From positions 434,001-498,000 of the forward strand of contig JAVXUO010002863.1 in NCBI GenBank assembly GCA_033065855.1: DNA of 64,000 bases, read 5' to 3'. The first letter of the stretch is position 1. The number at the start of each line of letters is the position of its first letter. The notes under the pieces are model-generated. The model saw nothing but the letters and a program-made list of their open reading frames with translations, was not told where the DNA came from and made no database searches. The stretch comes from Escallonia rubra (lineage: Eukaryota; Streptophyta; Magnoliopsida; Escalloniales; Escalloniaceae). Shown here in pieces: positions 1 through 11,974 of this stretch. The position numbers and the translations under genes are program-made.

Positions 1-17
1 TCCAGTTCCAGCTCTAG

Positions 18-745
18 TTTTCAGTTTGTCTAGACCACAAATCATCGTTACTCTTGGCTCCGGCTTCTAAATACGCCTTTTTCCATATTCCTAGACAACC
101 ACCAGTCGTTACCATTGGCTCTGGCTTCTAGGTGTATGTCGTTATGGCTAAGTGACCAATCGTCATTACTATTGGCTTCGGCTCTTATTCATAAGCCTTC
201 GATGTCTCTAGGCGACCAATCATCATTACTATTGACGCTGACCCCTAGATACACTTTTTTATATATTCTAAGATAACCAATTGTCGTTACAGTTGGCTTC
301 GGCTTGGATAGGTATGTCTTTATGGCTAAGTGACCAGTTGTCTTTACTATGGGCTCAGGCTATTAGTCATAAGCCTTGGTGTACGTAGACGGCCGATTGG
401 CATTATTATTGGCTTCAGATTGTAGATACACTTTTTTTTAATATTCTTAGATGACCAAACGTATTTTTGGTTGGCCCCCGCTTCTAGGATGAACCTTATA
501 GCTAAGCGACCAATCATCATTACTATTGGCTCTAGCTCTTAGTCATAAGCTTTCGGTGAATCTGGATGACCAATTGTTGTTATCGTTGGCTCTGGCTCCT
601 AACCATGACTTGATAGTATCCTTAGACGACCAATTGATGTTACAGTTGGCTCTGGCTTCTAAGAGTACGCCTTTGTCTGGCGACCAATCATTGTTACTAT
701 TGGATCGGCTTCAGATAAGGTCTGACCTCACTTTCTCGAATCGCT
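18..745. repeat. Degenerate tandem array, ~59-bp monomer with ~177-bp higher-order period
   Basis: A unit built around GACCAATCRTCATTACTATTGG followed by a GGCTCYGGCTCT-type motif recurs about every 59 bp. The same variant, beginning GCTAAGYGACCA, returns near 147, 325 and 500, so three monomers form a ~177-bp higher-order unit. Copies have diverged and vary in length. The 75-residue frame across 526-753 only reflects the repeat and is not a gene. Arrays like this are common in the 3' untranslated region of Ogre/Tat elements, which fits the LTR-like sequence that follows; that link is inference. Confidence 0.8.
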
Positions 746-984
746 GTTACTAGGCTCCGGCTTCGAACAATGTCCTTACCCTTTCCGAACTAATTTGGTC
801 TGATTCGTTTCTTAAGGATACCTAGGAAGTTTTACAAAGGCTCGACCTGAAATCTGTGTGAGTCTTGGATTCTATCCTAGGTCTTGTGGTCTCTTCTGTG
901 TTTCTACTTAAAAAATGTGTCATCCTTTTAGGATGATGTTCGCCCGCATGCGAGCTCCCTCACCGAGGGCCTCTATAGACACCC

Positions 985-2198
985 CATTTTTGTAGTTTTA
1001 TTTTATCTTTCTTATTTGTCTTATTGGGCTTTGTTGATAATTAAGTTTATTATTATTATGGGGTTTACACCTAAAAATATAATGAGCCTAATCTATTTAA
1101 TTAAGTCCAATATGTGGTCCAGTCTACCCCAGTTAGAGTCCAATCCATTTAGAGTCCAGTCAAGTTGGTTAAGTTTAACCCAAGTTAAGGTCAAGAGATT
1201 GTGATAGTTTAAAAGACTTGAAAATACTTTGTGATTTATCCTTGATATATGTGATTAATCATTGATTTATATGAGATATGCAGATTGTTCTTGAATTTGG
1301 TTTATCTCATTTGATTATATCAGAGATAATTACCGATTTAAGGACAGATAATGTCCCAAAATTTGGGGGAAAAAATAAGGGATGAACCGACCGGTTTGTT
1401 GAAAATCGTTTGATTTGTTGACTTTTTTTCAAGTTTGTAATTTTCGTCAAATATTATGCTTTGTCACCGGATCACAGACTATGATAGTCATCCTTATCAT
1501 TTCTAGTGTCCCAGACTTCTATAAATAGGGTCTTCGAGCTACATTTTCAAGAGGAAGCTTTTTCGTCCTAGAGCTTTGATACGATTTCTACTTTAAAAGT
1601 GGTAGATTATCTCTAAGGGAAATTTAGCACTTCATATTCATTTTTTAATAGTCTTGAGTCACTTGCATCATGGATCCGTCATAAAGCATTCCTTAGTCTT
1701 CTAGACAATCGCATGCTTGAGATATATTTACTGTTTTCCCAACTAATTTAAGGAATAATAGCCTAGAGTGTTTCCCCTCCACACGATCACATTTCCGTTA
1801 TACAAACTATCAAAAAGAGTATTTCTTTTCATTTCTTAGTTTGAGTCCAAGGCCGATTTGTAGGTCGCCTCGTGTAGGGTCCAAGTTGAACTACGATGAT
1901 TTTGATTCTGGTTTATCCGACCAGATATATAGGCCATTTGACCCCTGCAGTCGGATTCAAACCAACAAGTAGAACTCAACTTAGATTTTACTTTATTGCA
2001 AGTTTATATGTGTCGAAAAGGCCAAAAACCAACAGAAATGAAGTAAAGACCGAAACGGTATGGCGGGTGCCTAACACCTTCCATCGTATAACTTAGTACT
2101 CGATTCTATTTATTTAATTTTAACAGATTAGTAGTCCTTTGGATACTTTTAAAGTCATTTTCAGGTTTTCTTATTTTTCTGCAATTAATTAAATAAGA
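985..2198 (+). mobile_element. Ogre/Tat-type (Ty3/gypsy) LTR relic with adjoining primer-site-like sequence
   Basis: A TATA box (TATAAATAG near 1520) is followed by a leader-like stretch and then GTGCCTAACACCTTCC near 2068, a block typical of Ogre/Tat LTRs. TGGCGACTCT at 2199 matches the start of the Arg-tRNA primer site that this lineage uses. The left border is uncertain because no clear terminal TG or duplication was found. No gag or pol follows, so this is an LTR remnant. It is judged from short motifs, not from alignment. Confidence 0.5.
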
Positions 2199-2210
2199 TG
2201 GCGACTCTCC

Positions 2211-3474
2211 TAATTTTAGACCTTTCCCCAGTTCAGGATTTTTGTAAGGCGGTTTGGTATATAACCTATGTACATGGATGATATTCCTGGCTTACCGATG
2301 AGAGACTTGGTCTTGGTTGCATAGGGGAGAAGAGGACGGCCTTTTGAAGCTGTGAGAGAGGAAGATGAGGGATGTGGGGGAGTGAATGCGTGAGAGGTAG
2401 AGGGAGGAGGGGTACGAAGCAGAGGATGACAAAATAGAGATCAGGGTGGAAAGAGAGAAAGGCGTCATAGCGCCAGTGGCAAAGGGGGTCGGTACAAGAG
2501 CCGAAGGAGAGGGGTAGAAGGTGGAATAGGTGGGGATGGAGGAAATAAAGGATCGGGGGGTGGTCAGAGTTTGAATGGCAGAAAGTGAGTTAGCAATTGG
2601 AGGGAGGAGGAAGGAGGTGGATGTGGGAGCCTACTTGTGTGTGTGTGGTCGGGTGTGTGTCTGTACAGGGAGTTGGGGAGGGGGTATTGTTATTCTAGTA
2701 CCTCGTTATCGCAATTAGAAGCAAAAATATTGTTTCTTGTTTGGTATTATTCTAAAACAAATTGCCTATAATTTTGTAAAATTGATTGGGAGGAAAATGA
2801 AAGAAGCCCTATGGTAAGTAGCTTAGGCCTCGTAATAGATTCATTTAATAACAGAGATTTGCATATTTTTCATTCACATGTCCTTGGTTCAATCACTCTT
2901 ATGTTTTCTTTCGTGATACTGACCTTCACTACTTCACCATTGAGTAATGCAACACTTGATGTTCTCTAGACATGGAATATACCAAATTGTCATTGTAGAA
3001 ATGTAGTCTTAACCTATATTAAATTTGTCAAAAATAAAAGACATCTAAATCTACTAATATGCAAATGACCACATTTTTATACAAAAGTGCTAATTCTGAA
3101 GTTCAATTAAGTTTGTAATTTGTTGCTATTTTTTGTCATTTTGACACTATTTAGAATCTATTGTTTTCTTTTATTACATGTAGAAGCTAATAGCTTCAGT
3201 CATGGAACAGGAGAAAGAAATCTCTTTCCTTAGCCGGAAAGACACGTGGCCATGAAAAGGGAACTGAGTGGAACTAAAAAGGAGTTGGGTGAGGAGTTAG
3301 CCTATTGCATCTCTGCCATTTTTCCTTTTCTTTTTGGATTTTTAATTGTACATTTTACCTTTATTTGTTATTATTTGAGCAAATATAATTTCTTAGCATA
3401 AATGTCTTTTAGAGGTTTTAGTAGCTAAGTGTTCCTAACCTATTCTGGTCGCACCTAATGGCCCACTGAGATCC
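2211..3474. other. Gene-free stretch; purine-rich then AT-rich
   Basis: 2300-2690 is strongly G/A-rich with short GAGG runs and a GTGTGTGT patch. 2700-3470 is AT-rich with no long open frame. I recognise no gene, RNA or element ends here. Confidence 0.6.
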
Positions 3475-4545
3475 CATTTTTCATGACATGTCCGCACAAG
3501 CAACAGTCAATATTCAACGCTCACAATCGGTCAAAGCATGCACGCTCAAGTCACGTGCACTTCTCACTTTCGTTACGTTACTTCCTCACTAAGAAACTCA
3601 TTTTCACGCGACGCCTCATCACACTTCGACCGTCGCACGTCGCGGATCGTCCGTCGGCATGCCATGGCACTTGCCCAAAGAAGTCGGCCTTGGCCTTCCC
3701 CTTGGGGTCGGCCTCGGCCTTGGCCTTCCCCATGGGGTCAGCCTCGGCCTCGGCCTCCCTTTGGGGGTCGGCCTTGGCCTTCCCTTGGGGTTGGCCTTGG
3801 CATCCCCCTAAGGGTTGGCTTTGGCCTTCCCCTAAGGGTTGGCCTTTGGCCTCCATACTTAACACCTTCACTTATCTTCAAGAGGCCTTACATCGTCCGT
3901 GACCCTCCCGTCACTCTGAGACGGGAGCAGGTCTTCGGAGGGCGTCGTGCTTAGTTAGCCTGGCCGTTGGGCGTCGGGTCTTCCCCACCGCTGCCAGGCC
4001 TGTGGGACTCTACAAGGGCTTGGATTAGTGGCTAGATCAAGGGGGTTCTCTGGCCACACAGACGCTGTCGGAGCCAGTCTTGCCAGATAGATAGAGCGAC
4101 ATTGTGAGGAGAAGGCGGGGTGAATATGCGGTCCGACAGTCCGTGGAGCACCGGTACCTAGGGACCCCCCGGTGACGTGTCACTCCCGGGGAGAGTCACG
4201 TGTCAGTTGATGATATCATCATCTCAACCTTTATAAATAGGGGTCTTGAGAATTCATTTCGACGGAACATTTTCAGGACATATTTCACTTTCTCATTCTA
4301 GAATTCTAGAGAGAGAAACATACATGACTCTGACTCTGGACCTAAGAATAAAACTGCGACTGTCATCGTGTATTCACCTTGCGCCATCGCCCTCGCAAAT
4401 ATGCCACCCTCAGGCTCAGTCTGGGAAGCCCTTGGTCTCTGCCCTTGTTCCACCCTTGCTGTGTCCCATATCAGTACATTTGGCATCTGACTCGGACTGC
4501 ATTCCTTGTGGCACCTCCACGTCTACTGCGAAACCCACTTTCCTT
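3475..4545 (+). mobile_element. LTR-like repeat family A, copy 1
   Basis: This segment is collinear with 49590-51690. Shared landmarks are an opening block with TTCAACGCTC, a GATATCATCATCTCAACC block near 4210, a TATA box (TATAAATAG at 4232), a CTTGAGAATTCATTT leader, and an end block around 4420-4530 (TCTGGGAAGC, then TGGCACCTCCACGTCTA). A promoter-like TATA box followed by a leader suggests a lone LTR. No internal coding region is attached and no target duplication was resolved. The lineage is not identified. Confidence 0.6.
3690..3850. repeat. GC-rich minisatellite inside family A copy 1
   Basis: Imperfect 30-36-bp units of the form GGCCTTSGCCTTCCCCTWGGGGT are repeated about five times. 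They keep several frames open on both strands and so create false coding frames at 3483-3954. The equivalent part of copy 2 carries different tandem repeats. Confidence 0.75.
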
Positions 4546-4559
4546 GGCATCACTAAGAA

Positions 4560-5186
4560 ATGAAATTACTTTATTCAAAGTTATAACTGTACAAAAAAAG
4601 AATGTAAACATTTTAAGTTATTGTAAACTCATAGTTTCTTTTGCCTTACATGAATGGTATTTTTGTTTTGCCCTTTGTACAACTTTCACTTGCAAGTTAA
4701 TTTCAAAATGTATGCCAAAGAAAGTTTTCAGAACATTTGATCTATTGGTCAATGATACACCATGTTTTCAAAACTTTATTCTCGAAAAACTTGTTTAGAC
4801 ATTAGAATTAGAAATATTGTACTCTTTTTAACTCTTCTTATAGTATAAAAAATTGTCACTAAATCTCAATGGTGGTTCTTTTGATAAAAATATTAATCTT
4901 GCGATGTAACAGCCCAAAACCTGAGGCTAGTTTATGGGGAAAAAAATCCTAACTATTTATTTATTGGATTGTTATCGACGAATTGGTGAGCATTAATGTT
5001 TGTGATCTTTAGCGACAAATTTTTTGAAAATCATAAGTTATAACTTAATGATAACATTTATATGTGATATTGATTGAGGTCTTCAGCAAGGATTATTGTT
5101 AACAATATTTTTAGAAATCTTTAGTGACAATTTATCGTTAGTATTGATATCATATTAGCAACTTTTAGCGACGATTTGTGAAGCGG
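4560..5186. other. Gene-free AT-rich stretch
   Basis: No coding frame or recognisable element is present. Short phrases such as TTTAGYGACRAWTT recur at roughly 5010, 5120 and 5165, suggesting an old degenerate repeat. Confidence 0.5.
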
Positions 5187-6365
5187 GGTTATGTAACACC
5201 CCGTTAAATATTTATAGTACGTTAAGTTATTGTAAGTAATTGTTTCGGACTTTGTTGTAATACTAAAAAGTTTTGGGTATACTATAAAATTTTACTTAAA
5301 GTTTATGGTGTTTTGGTAATTTTTCTTTTAGGGTTTTTATATATATAATTATATATATGAGTTAGGGAACCAGCCGCCCCAAAGTTGTCTGTTAAGTAGA
5401 AAAACAGAGAAAGAGAGAGAAGGAAAATAGAAGCTGCATGGAAGAAAGAGAAAGAGAGAGAGAGAGAAGACCGACGTTGACGAGAAATTTGGGATGGAAT
5501 CCGGCGAAAGGGTTCAATTTCGGTAACCTTTTCCCTCTTGTAGTATAGTGAATTAGTGTGTGTAGCGTAAATTTTAATCGTGCAATGAGTGTACAAGGGC
5601 AGTGTGCATGCGTTCAGTGAAAGGATTGTGGGTAGCATAGTTCACAGAGGTGTATCTGCACTTGTGGGCGCAGGTGCAATTGTGCATGGAAGGTTGTGTG
5701 TTGTGTAACATGTGTGTATATGCAGGGGCGGAACTACATATGTACGAGGGGGGCTAATGCACCCCCTCAGATTTTGAAAAAAAATTAATATATATATAGT
5801 GCTTTTTTTTTCATTTGCAACTTTCCCTTTCTCTCTCCTCCTCTCTCGGCAGTCGGCTCTCACAGTCAACTCTCAGTCACAGCGGCACGCCGACACCTCT
5901 CCTCTCTCGGCTCTCTTAGTCACCGCGGCACGCCGGCACCACCCACGGCCACCGGTCATCGGCAAGGTAACATCGGTCGCCGTGGCGTCAAGTCAACGCG
6001 TCATGCCTGTCAAAGTCTCAAAGCCCCGCCCCCCGATTCCGAAGCACGAAGCCGGCAAAGGACCTCCCCAGTCCGGCGGTCCCCACCCCAACTCCGGCCA
6101 GTCCCCACCCAACTCCGGCGACCCGGCCAGATCAGATCTGACAGATGTAACTTAGATCTACCGTCTACAAGCCAGCGGACGAACCGAGGAAGTTGCGCCA
6201 CTGCCGGTCGGCGGTCACGGTGCTTGAAATAGTGAAATTACAAATCTGACTTTGAGTTTCAGTCACCGGTGGTCACGGCGAAGAACCCACCGCCAGCGAC
6301 ATTGCGACAACGACGCCGTTCTGATTTCTGAGGACTGAGGTCAGTGTGCATTTTGAACAATTTCT

Positions 6366-6690
6366 TTTGCTATTGAGAATTGATTATTTGATCAATAATT
6401 TTAGGTTGTTAGTTGTGTATTTGATAATTTAGATTATTAATTGATGCTTTATGGATGTTAATCGTGCATTGAGCACTTGAGATTTGAGATTGTTGATGAA
6501 GGATGGGACCCAATTGGATTTTTATCCCATTTGAGCATTGATTATTTGATTGATAATTTTAGGTTGTGTTAATTGTGCATTTAAAAATTGAGATTATTTT
6601 CATGCTGATTATATGTTGTTAATGGTGCATTGAGCATTTGAGAATTGAGATGGTTAATGGAGGATGAGACCCAATTAGATTGAGATGTCG
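6366..6690. repeat. ~170-bp direct duplication in the hAT 5' region
   Basis: The run from TTGATTATTTGATCAATAATTTTAGG near 6368 to GGGACCCAATTGGATT near 6505 is repeated, diverged, at about 6537-6680 (GATAATTTTAGG to GAGACCCAATTAGATT). It is non-coding and lies where the transposase N-terminal exon or leader intron would be expected. Confidence 0.7.
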
Positions 6691-6842
6691 GATATGTGAT
6701 TTAGTTGAATGGTGGGTTGAAATTAAGTCAATTAGGTTAACGCGATAATAAAACATGACTGGAAAAGTAAAAGAATAAAATATTTGTAATTAACTAGGTT
6801 ATTTGATTGATAATTGATGGATTGATACTTAAAATAAAATAT

Positions 6843-8857
6843 ATTTTTTTGTTCGAAAGTGCTCATGGGGAGCAAGGGGGTGGTGGTACTTTTGTTAGGC
6901 ATGATTTTAACGATTGAAGAAAAAAGGAGAAATTCCAAAAACATGTTGGAGAAGTTGGTAGTGTACACAACCTTGCTTTAACTAAGTGTCAAGCCTTTGA
7001 TACCCCTCAGCAGAGTATTGAAGTAGTTTTGTCCAAGCAAACAGATGAAAGTAGGGTTCAATACCGTACTCGCTTGACTGCATCAATTGATGTTATTCGG
7101 TTTCTCTTACGTCAAGGCTTGTCTTTACGTGGGCACGATGAATCTGAAAATCAGGAAAATTTTCTAGAACTGTTAGAGTTTATTGCTGATTACAATGCAA
7201 ATGTGAAAAAATTCGTGTTGTCGAATGCTCCTCAGAATCTCAAATTGACATCACCAAAAGTTCAGAAAGAAATTGTTAGTGCCATTGCCAGAGAAATAAG
7301 AGATGCAATTGTTGGGGACATGAAAACTGAATTACTTTCCATCTTAGTTGACGAGTGTCGTGATATTTCAGTCAAAGAACAAATGGGAGTTGTCTTGAGA
7401 TATGTGGACAAAAGAAGACGTGTGATTGAACGTTTTCTTAGTATTGTCCATGTTGCTAATACCGCTGCCTTATCATTGAAAGACGCGATTGACATTTTAT
7501 TTGCAATGCATGAATTGAGCATTTCAAGAATTCGTGGACAAGGCTATGATGGAGCAAGTAATATGCAAGGTGAATTCAATGGTCTAAAAACCTTAATTCA
7601 GAGGGAGAATGAAAGTGCTTATTATATTCATTGCTTTACTCATCAACTTCAGCTAACTCTTGTAGCCGTTGCAAAAAAACATGCTCAGATTGCATTGCTC
7701 TTTAATTTGGTTGCTAAGGTAGTCAACATTGTGGGAGTTTCATGCAAGCGAAGAGATGCTATTCGAGAAAGTGAAGCCATTAGACTTGCTCGTGACCTTA
7801 AGAGTGGTGATATCGTCAGTGGTCGAGGTTTAAATCAAGAAACTAGCATCAAAAGAGCAGGAGAGACCCATTGGGGATCACATTACGGTACATTATTGAA
7901 TTTGAGTCATATGTTTGCTTCAGTGATATGTGTGCTTAATAAGGTTGTTGAGGATGTTACAGATTATGAACAGAGAGGTGAAGCATTGGGTCTTTTGAAC
8001 TCGATGCCAACTTATGATTTTGTCTTCAACATGCATTTGATGATAAATATTTTGGGGATGACGAATGAACTTTCACAAGCATTACAAAAGAAAGATCAAA
8101 ACATTGTGAATGCAATGAAGTTGGTAAGTATAACAAAGCAACGATTGCAGGACTTTAGAGATCAAGGGTTGGAAGACTTGCTGGAAGAGGTCTCACAATT
8201 TTGTGTAAAACACGATATTGACGTATTGGACATAAGTGCGAGTGTGTAGCCCCGGGGAGGCAAAGACGTAATGCTGAAGAAGGTACAAATTTTTACCATT
8301 ATCGTGTTGATATTTTTTTAACGGTTGTTGATTTGCAAATCCGTGAGTTGAATAATCGTTTCAGTGAGGTAACCACAGAGTTGCTTATATGTATGGCATG
8401 TCTCGATCCAAGTGATGGTTTTTCTGCTTTTAATAAGCAGAAGTTGATACGTCTTGCACAATTTTATCCATATGACTTTTCGCCGATAGAGCTTAGGGTA
8501 CTTCAAAGTCAGCTTGAGACTTATATTATGGATGTGCGCTCCTGTGAAGAACTTTATAAAATCAGGGAAATTGGTGAACTTGTTATAAAGTTATTTGAGT
8601 TGAAAAAGGATGTGATATATCATTTGGTGTTCTTGCTTTTGAGATTGGTTTTACTTTTGCCTGTTGCAACTGCTACTGTAGAAAGAGTTTTCTCTGCAAT
8701 GAAGATAATAAAGACTCGACTTCGGAATCGCATGGGAGACGAATGGATGAATGATAGCTTGGTTTGTTACATCGAGAAAAATGTCTTCAAAACTATTACA
8801 AATGAGGCTATTATCAAACACTACCAATTTTCAGCGCCTCATCGAGTAGTTATTTAG
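6843..8857 (+). pseudogene. hAT transposase (ZMYM1-like, DUF4371 plus hAT dimerisation domain), broken
   Basis: The frame opens upstream of 6900 (FVRHDFND) and runs through HVGEVGSVHN, then a DUF4371 block (YRTRL, FLLRQGLSLRGHDES), the RNase H-like catalytic core (ILVDECRDIS, then GYDGASNMQGEFNG and YIHCFTHQLQL), and the C-terminal dimerisation domain VATATVERVFSAMK near 8660-8720. Two lesions are visible. A TGA at 6915 stands where relatives have Trp (FNW-K type), and a frameshift near 8245 puts residues from NFYHYRVDIF onward in another frame. The N-terminal TTF-type zinc finger usual for the family is not found upstream; AT-rich sequence lies there instead. There is no ATG that clearly starts the protein. 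If ever complete, it catalysed cut-and-paste transposition between the terminal repeats. Confidence 0.85.
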
Positions 8858-9589
8858 TGCTTTCGTTTGTAAACACTGAAATGTGTATTTTGTATTCTCT
8901 TCTTTTGTGTTGTAAAGAGTCCTTAGTGGCTCTCATGAAACTTAATAAGACCTTTTAGATGCTTTTTAGTATGTTTTGTGTATTATCGAAAAGTGCACTT
9001 TGTTTTTGTGTGCTATTTTACTTATAAAAATATTTATCTCCTTCGATATATTTTTAGCCCCCCCTGGGATGAAATCCTTGGGATGAAATCCTGGTTCCGC
9101 CACTGTGTGTATGTATAATTGGTTTGTGTGAACAATAGGTGTATAATGTGTTTATGGAAGGAGAAAAAGGGAAGAGGGTCTGCTTACAACCATGGCTGCC
9201 GTGGACGTGTGTTTGTGGCGCTGCCATGACTCGGACAAAGGGTAGAAACAGATGTGGAAGCTGCGTTTTAGAGGAAGTAGATAGTCGTGGGTGTTGTGTT
9301 AGTTATTTAGATTTCAAAGACTAAAATAGTAAGAAATTAGTTCTATGAGCGTGTTAATTTATATTTATTGTCATCGGTGATTTTTCTGTTGCATTACCAA
9401 GAATTATCAGAGTACAAAAGTCTCCATTAATACTTTAGTAATCATTTGAATGTGTATTAGGAGCGCAAAATTAGTGTCTAGTACCGAATAAAGTGTCGCA
9501 GAGAATTTGAAGATTTGTACTATTTTGAAGATTCAAGTTTGTTAGACTTTATGATAGTTCTATTGCTTTGTCCCTTGCATAGCATAGGG

Positions 9590-9895
9590 TTTTATCTAGT
9601 ATGCACTTATCTGTATTAGAGTAGAGTAGAGTAATTTAGGTTTCAGATAATTATGCAAGCCATATAAGTTATGTTTTAGTATTTTTTAGATATGGTTGAC
9701 GTTTTAAATTTTTTCTTGTTTATCATCTAAACCATTCTTTGCACAAGCGTTTTTTACTCAGCCAATCAACAAAATCCTATTTTATGTATTCATAATCTGA
9801 ATGAAGTAAAGTGAAAAGGAGAGGTATATATATGGATGAGCTAGTGAGGGAAACGATAGGGAGGTTGGGTCACCAATGTTATGTCGTATTCTTGT
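9590..9895. repeat. Diverged partial copy of the 37.9/39.35-kb duplicated unit
   Basis: TATGCACTTATCTGTATTAG at about 9600, followed by ATAATTATGCAAG and ATAAGTTATG, matches the unit starts at 37920 and 39385. GATAGGGAGGTTGGGTCACC near 9857 matches 38775 and 39948. The material between these anchors is different or deleted. Confidence 0.65.
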
Positions 9896-9910
9896 TTGCA
9901 CTAACAAACT

Positions 9911-10175
9911 AATGACTTATCTTTAATTAAATGTCACTGAATGGCATTAACTTTTTATCATTATATGTAAAAAAAAGAGATAATGACTGATTCAAATCTG
10001 GAAGTTATTTTCTCATGGAAGAAACTAATTTAACTTTAATGTGTTCCTATTTTCTAGAGGATAGTTACCCATTTAAGAAAAGTTAGGAGAAGTTATTTGC
10101 TAGTAGGTAGTTATTTTTTAGGAGAAGTTATTTGATAGTTATTTTGCAATGTTTTGTTGTAGTATAAGTATTTGC
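9911..10175 (+). repeat. Dispersed repeat B, left copy (possibly an old LTR)
   Basis: This copy matches 11815-11931 joined to 18848-19010, the same repeat interrupted there by LINE 2. Shared blocks are GATTCAAATCTG, ATTTTCTCATRGAAGAAACTA, GTTACCC and GTTTGATAGTTAT-like text, ending at GTATAAGT, which could be a TATA box. Two direct copies around 1.6 kb of unidentified DNA fit the LTRs of an old small retroelement, but I found no primer site. Confidence 0.55.
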
Positions 10176-11810
10176 TGGAAGACTCAATGTAAAAAAACAT
10201 TCAACCCCTTAAACAAATCATGACTTGATTTCAAGTCAATCTTTTGCCTTTTTTTTCCTTTTCAGATGCTTTGTTCTTTGTTGATAAAGACCCATTTCTT
10301 TATTGTAAACAATTGTTATTATTGCAAAGCTTTCTTTGCCTTTTCTCGGGCATGCACACTTTCTATTTTTGTTAAAGTTCTTATTTTTGTCAAGGTTTTC
10401 CATTTTCAAAGAAGTTTTCAGGTAAGAGGCACAAAAAAACTCACTCATAAACTGGAAATTTGCTTGGAAGGGCAACCATTGGCACACCTGTTGGGATCCT
10501 TTTAATCCAAGTAATTTCTTAGAATATTTCAGGCCCGATTTGATAAATTAAGAGTCTGTTTTTGGGTTGATTTGATGAAGTGTCGTACTTCGACGTCATT
10601 ATTGCCTAGAAATTTTGGGCCACTTTCTCTTTCATTTTATATGAAGTCGACAGTGGCTGGTCTAATGGAATTTTGGATGATCTAATGGATTACATTGATG
10701 CAAACCATATCCAGCCTATTATACCAACGATTTTGGTAGAAACCTTCAATGAATTACACAAGTTTGAAAATTAGATTTAAACCTAGGTAGGAGTAGATCA
10801 TCCATCTCATTTAGAGGATATATAGGATGAATTGAAAAAATGTTCCGCTTTGTTTCATAGAGTTAGGTGGATTAAGAAATAAGTGGAATTGTTGCTTATC
10901 ACACTTGTTGAAGTTGAAAAGATATAGAATAATAGTTATTCTTTGGATATTGAAATGAAATGATGCTAAACATGGCTTAGATAAGACAATATTATGAAGA
11001 TGGATGCAATCAATTCATGGCCACTAAAAAGAACACGATTATCTATCAAAAGGCGTCGTTTTAGAATTACCAACTTCCAATGTTATCTTCTGATAATACA
11101 AGTACGTTATTCGGTGAACTAACTTCACAGATTGCAATCAACAAAGATTTATGTGAAAGTTGCATGTTGTGATCGCAGTTCCAAAATGGTTGCAAATAAT
11201 GTCAATAATGATAAAGTTTGTGGCCTTTTATGGCTAAATGCATGGAGGAGCCCCCCTCATCAACAAAGAGAGAAGCTTGTGCAATGGAAGATGTAAATGA
11301 CTGGTATTATGATACCACTATCAAGGACTTTGATATTGGCAAATTCTAAAATTTTTGTGTTACAAATTCCACTAAAGTGCAATTTTCAATCCTACTCCAT
11401 CTTGTAGACTTGGAAAACCAATTCTTACATTTGATATGTGGGTCAAATAAAAACCTAGTAGATGTGCAATGGTAAAATCAACAGATAGTTAATCGGCAGT
11501 AAAAAAAAATGTAAGGCTATCAATAGTGAAATGCTATCGATAATGAAAGATATCGATACTAAAAAAATGATTCCACTTTGAAGAGTTCAATAATACATAA
11601 AATGCTTTCTTTTAATACACTCCAACGTTATCTTGGTGTAGCTAAAGCCTACTGATGACTAATTGATAGTGAAAATGTTTCCACTATCAAGATTGCAAGG
11701 ATATTTTTAATAAAAAAAATGCTTTCTCTTTGAAAGATATGACTTTTTGCAAATTTCAAGTATTCATTACTTGAACTAGGAGACAATTTTTGCACCAACG
11801 AATATTTTTT
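10176..11810. other. Unidentified AT-rich stretch between the repeat B copies
   Basis: No intact gene is present. Short protein-like patches appear on the plus strand around 10630-10930 and 11240-11340, interrupted by many stops. I do not recognise a family. It may be a decayed internal region of a repeat B element or a decayed gene fragment. Confidence 0.4.
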
Positions 11811-11814
11811 CATT

Positions 11815-11931
11815 AATGGTTTGTCTTTAATTCAATATAACTAAATGGCTATTAAATTTTTATTAATTTTTTGTGAAAAAGAGACATTCAAGGATTCAAA
11901 TCTGAAAGCTATTTTCTCATAGAAGAAACTA
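11815..11931 (+). repeat. Dispersed repeat B, right copy, left half
   Basis: It matches the first half of the copy at 9911-10175 and stops exactly at the LINE 2 insertion point (AGAAACTA at 11924-11931). The second half resumes at 18848. Confidence 0.65.
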
Positions 11932-11974
11932 TTTTTTTTTTGGGTCAAACGACAAGAAGAGGTAAGAAACTAAA

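Larger units (their letters stand above)
5723..9105 (+). mobile_element. hAT superfamily DNA transposon, near-complete
   Basis: The ends are inverted repeats: CAGGGGCGGAACTAC on the left, and on the right the complement of CAGTGGCGGAACCAGG. The flanks are TGTATATG (5715-5722) and TGTGTATG (9106-9113), an 8-bp target duplication with one mismatch, as expected for hAT. The interior holds a GC-rich 5' region (5820-6300), an AT-rich intron-like region with an internal duplication, and a DUF4371/hAT-dimerisation transposase. The total is 3383 bp. Intact ends and a long transposase frame suggest fairly recent activity, but the coding region now carries at least two lesions. Confidence 0.9.
5192..9560 (+). 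mobile_element. LTR relic opening TGTAACACCCCG, carrying the hAT element
   Basis: The TGTAACACCCC opening is typical of long-LTR chromovirus-like plant Ty3/gypsy elements; similar termini occur at 25360 and 58042. A GA-rich leader-like region (5400-5480) follows. I could not find the matching TTACA end or a second GGTTA flank, so the right border is a guess and the relic is probably truncated. The hAT transposon at 5723-9105 lies inside it. Confidence 0.35.

Noticed and set aside
3483-3954. Overlapping frames of about 139 residues on both strands
   Set aside because: Produced by the GC-rich minisatellite of family A copy 1; no family resemblance.
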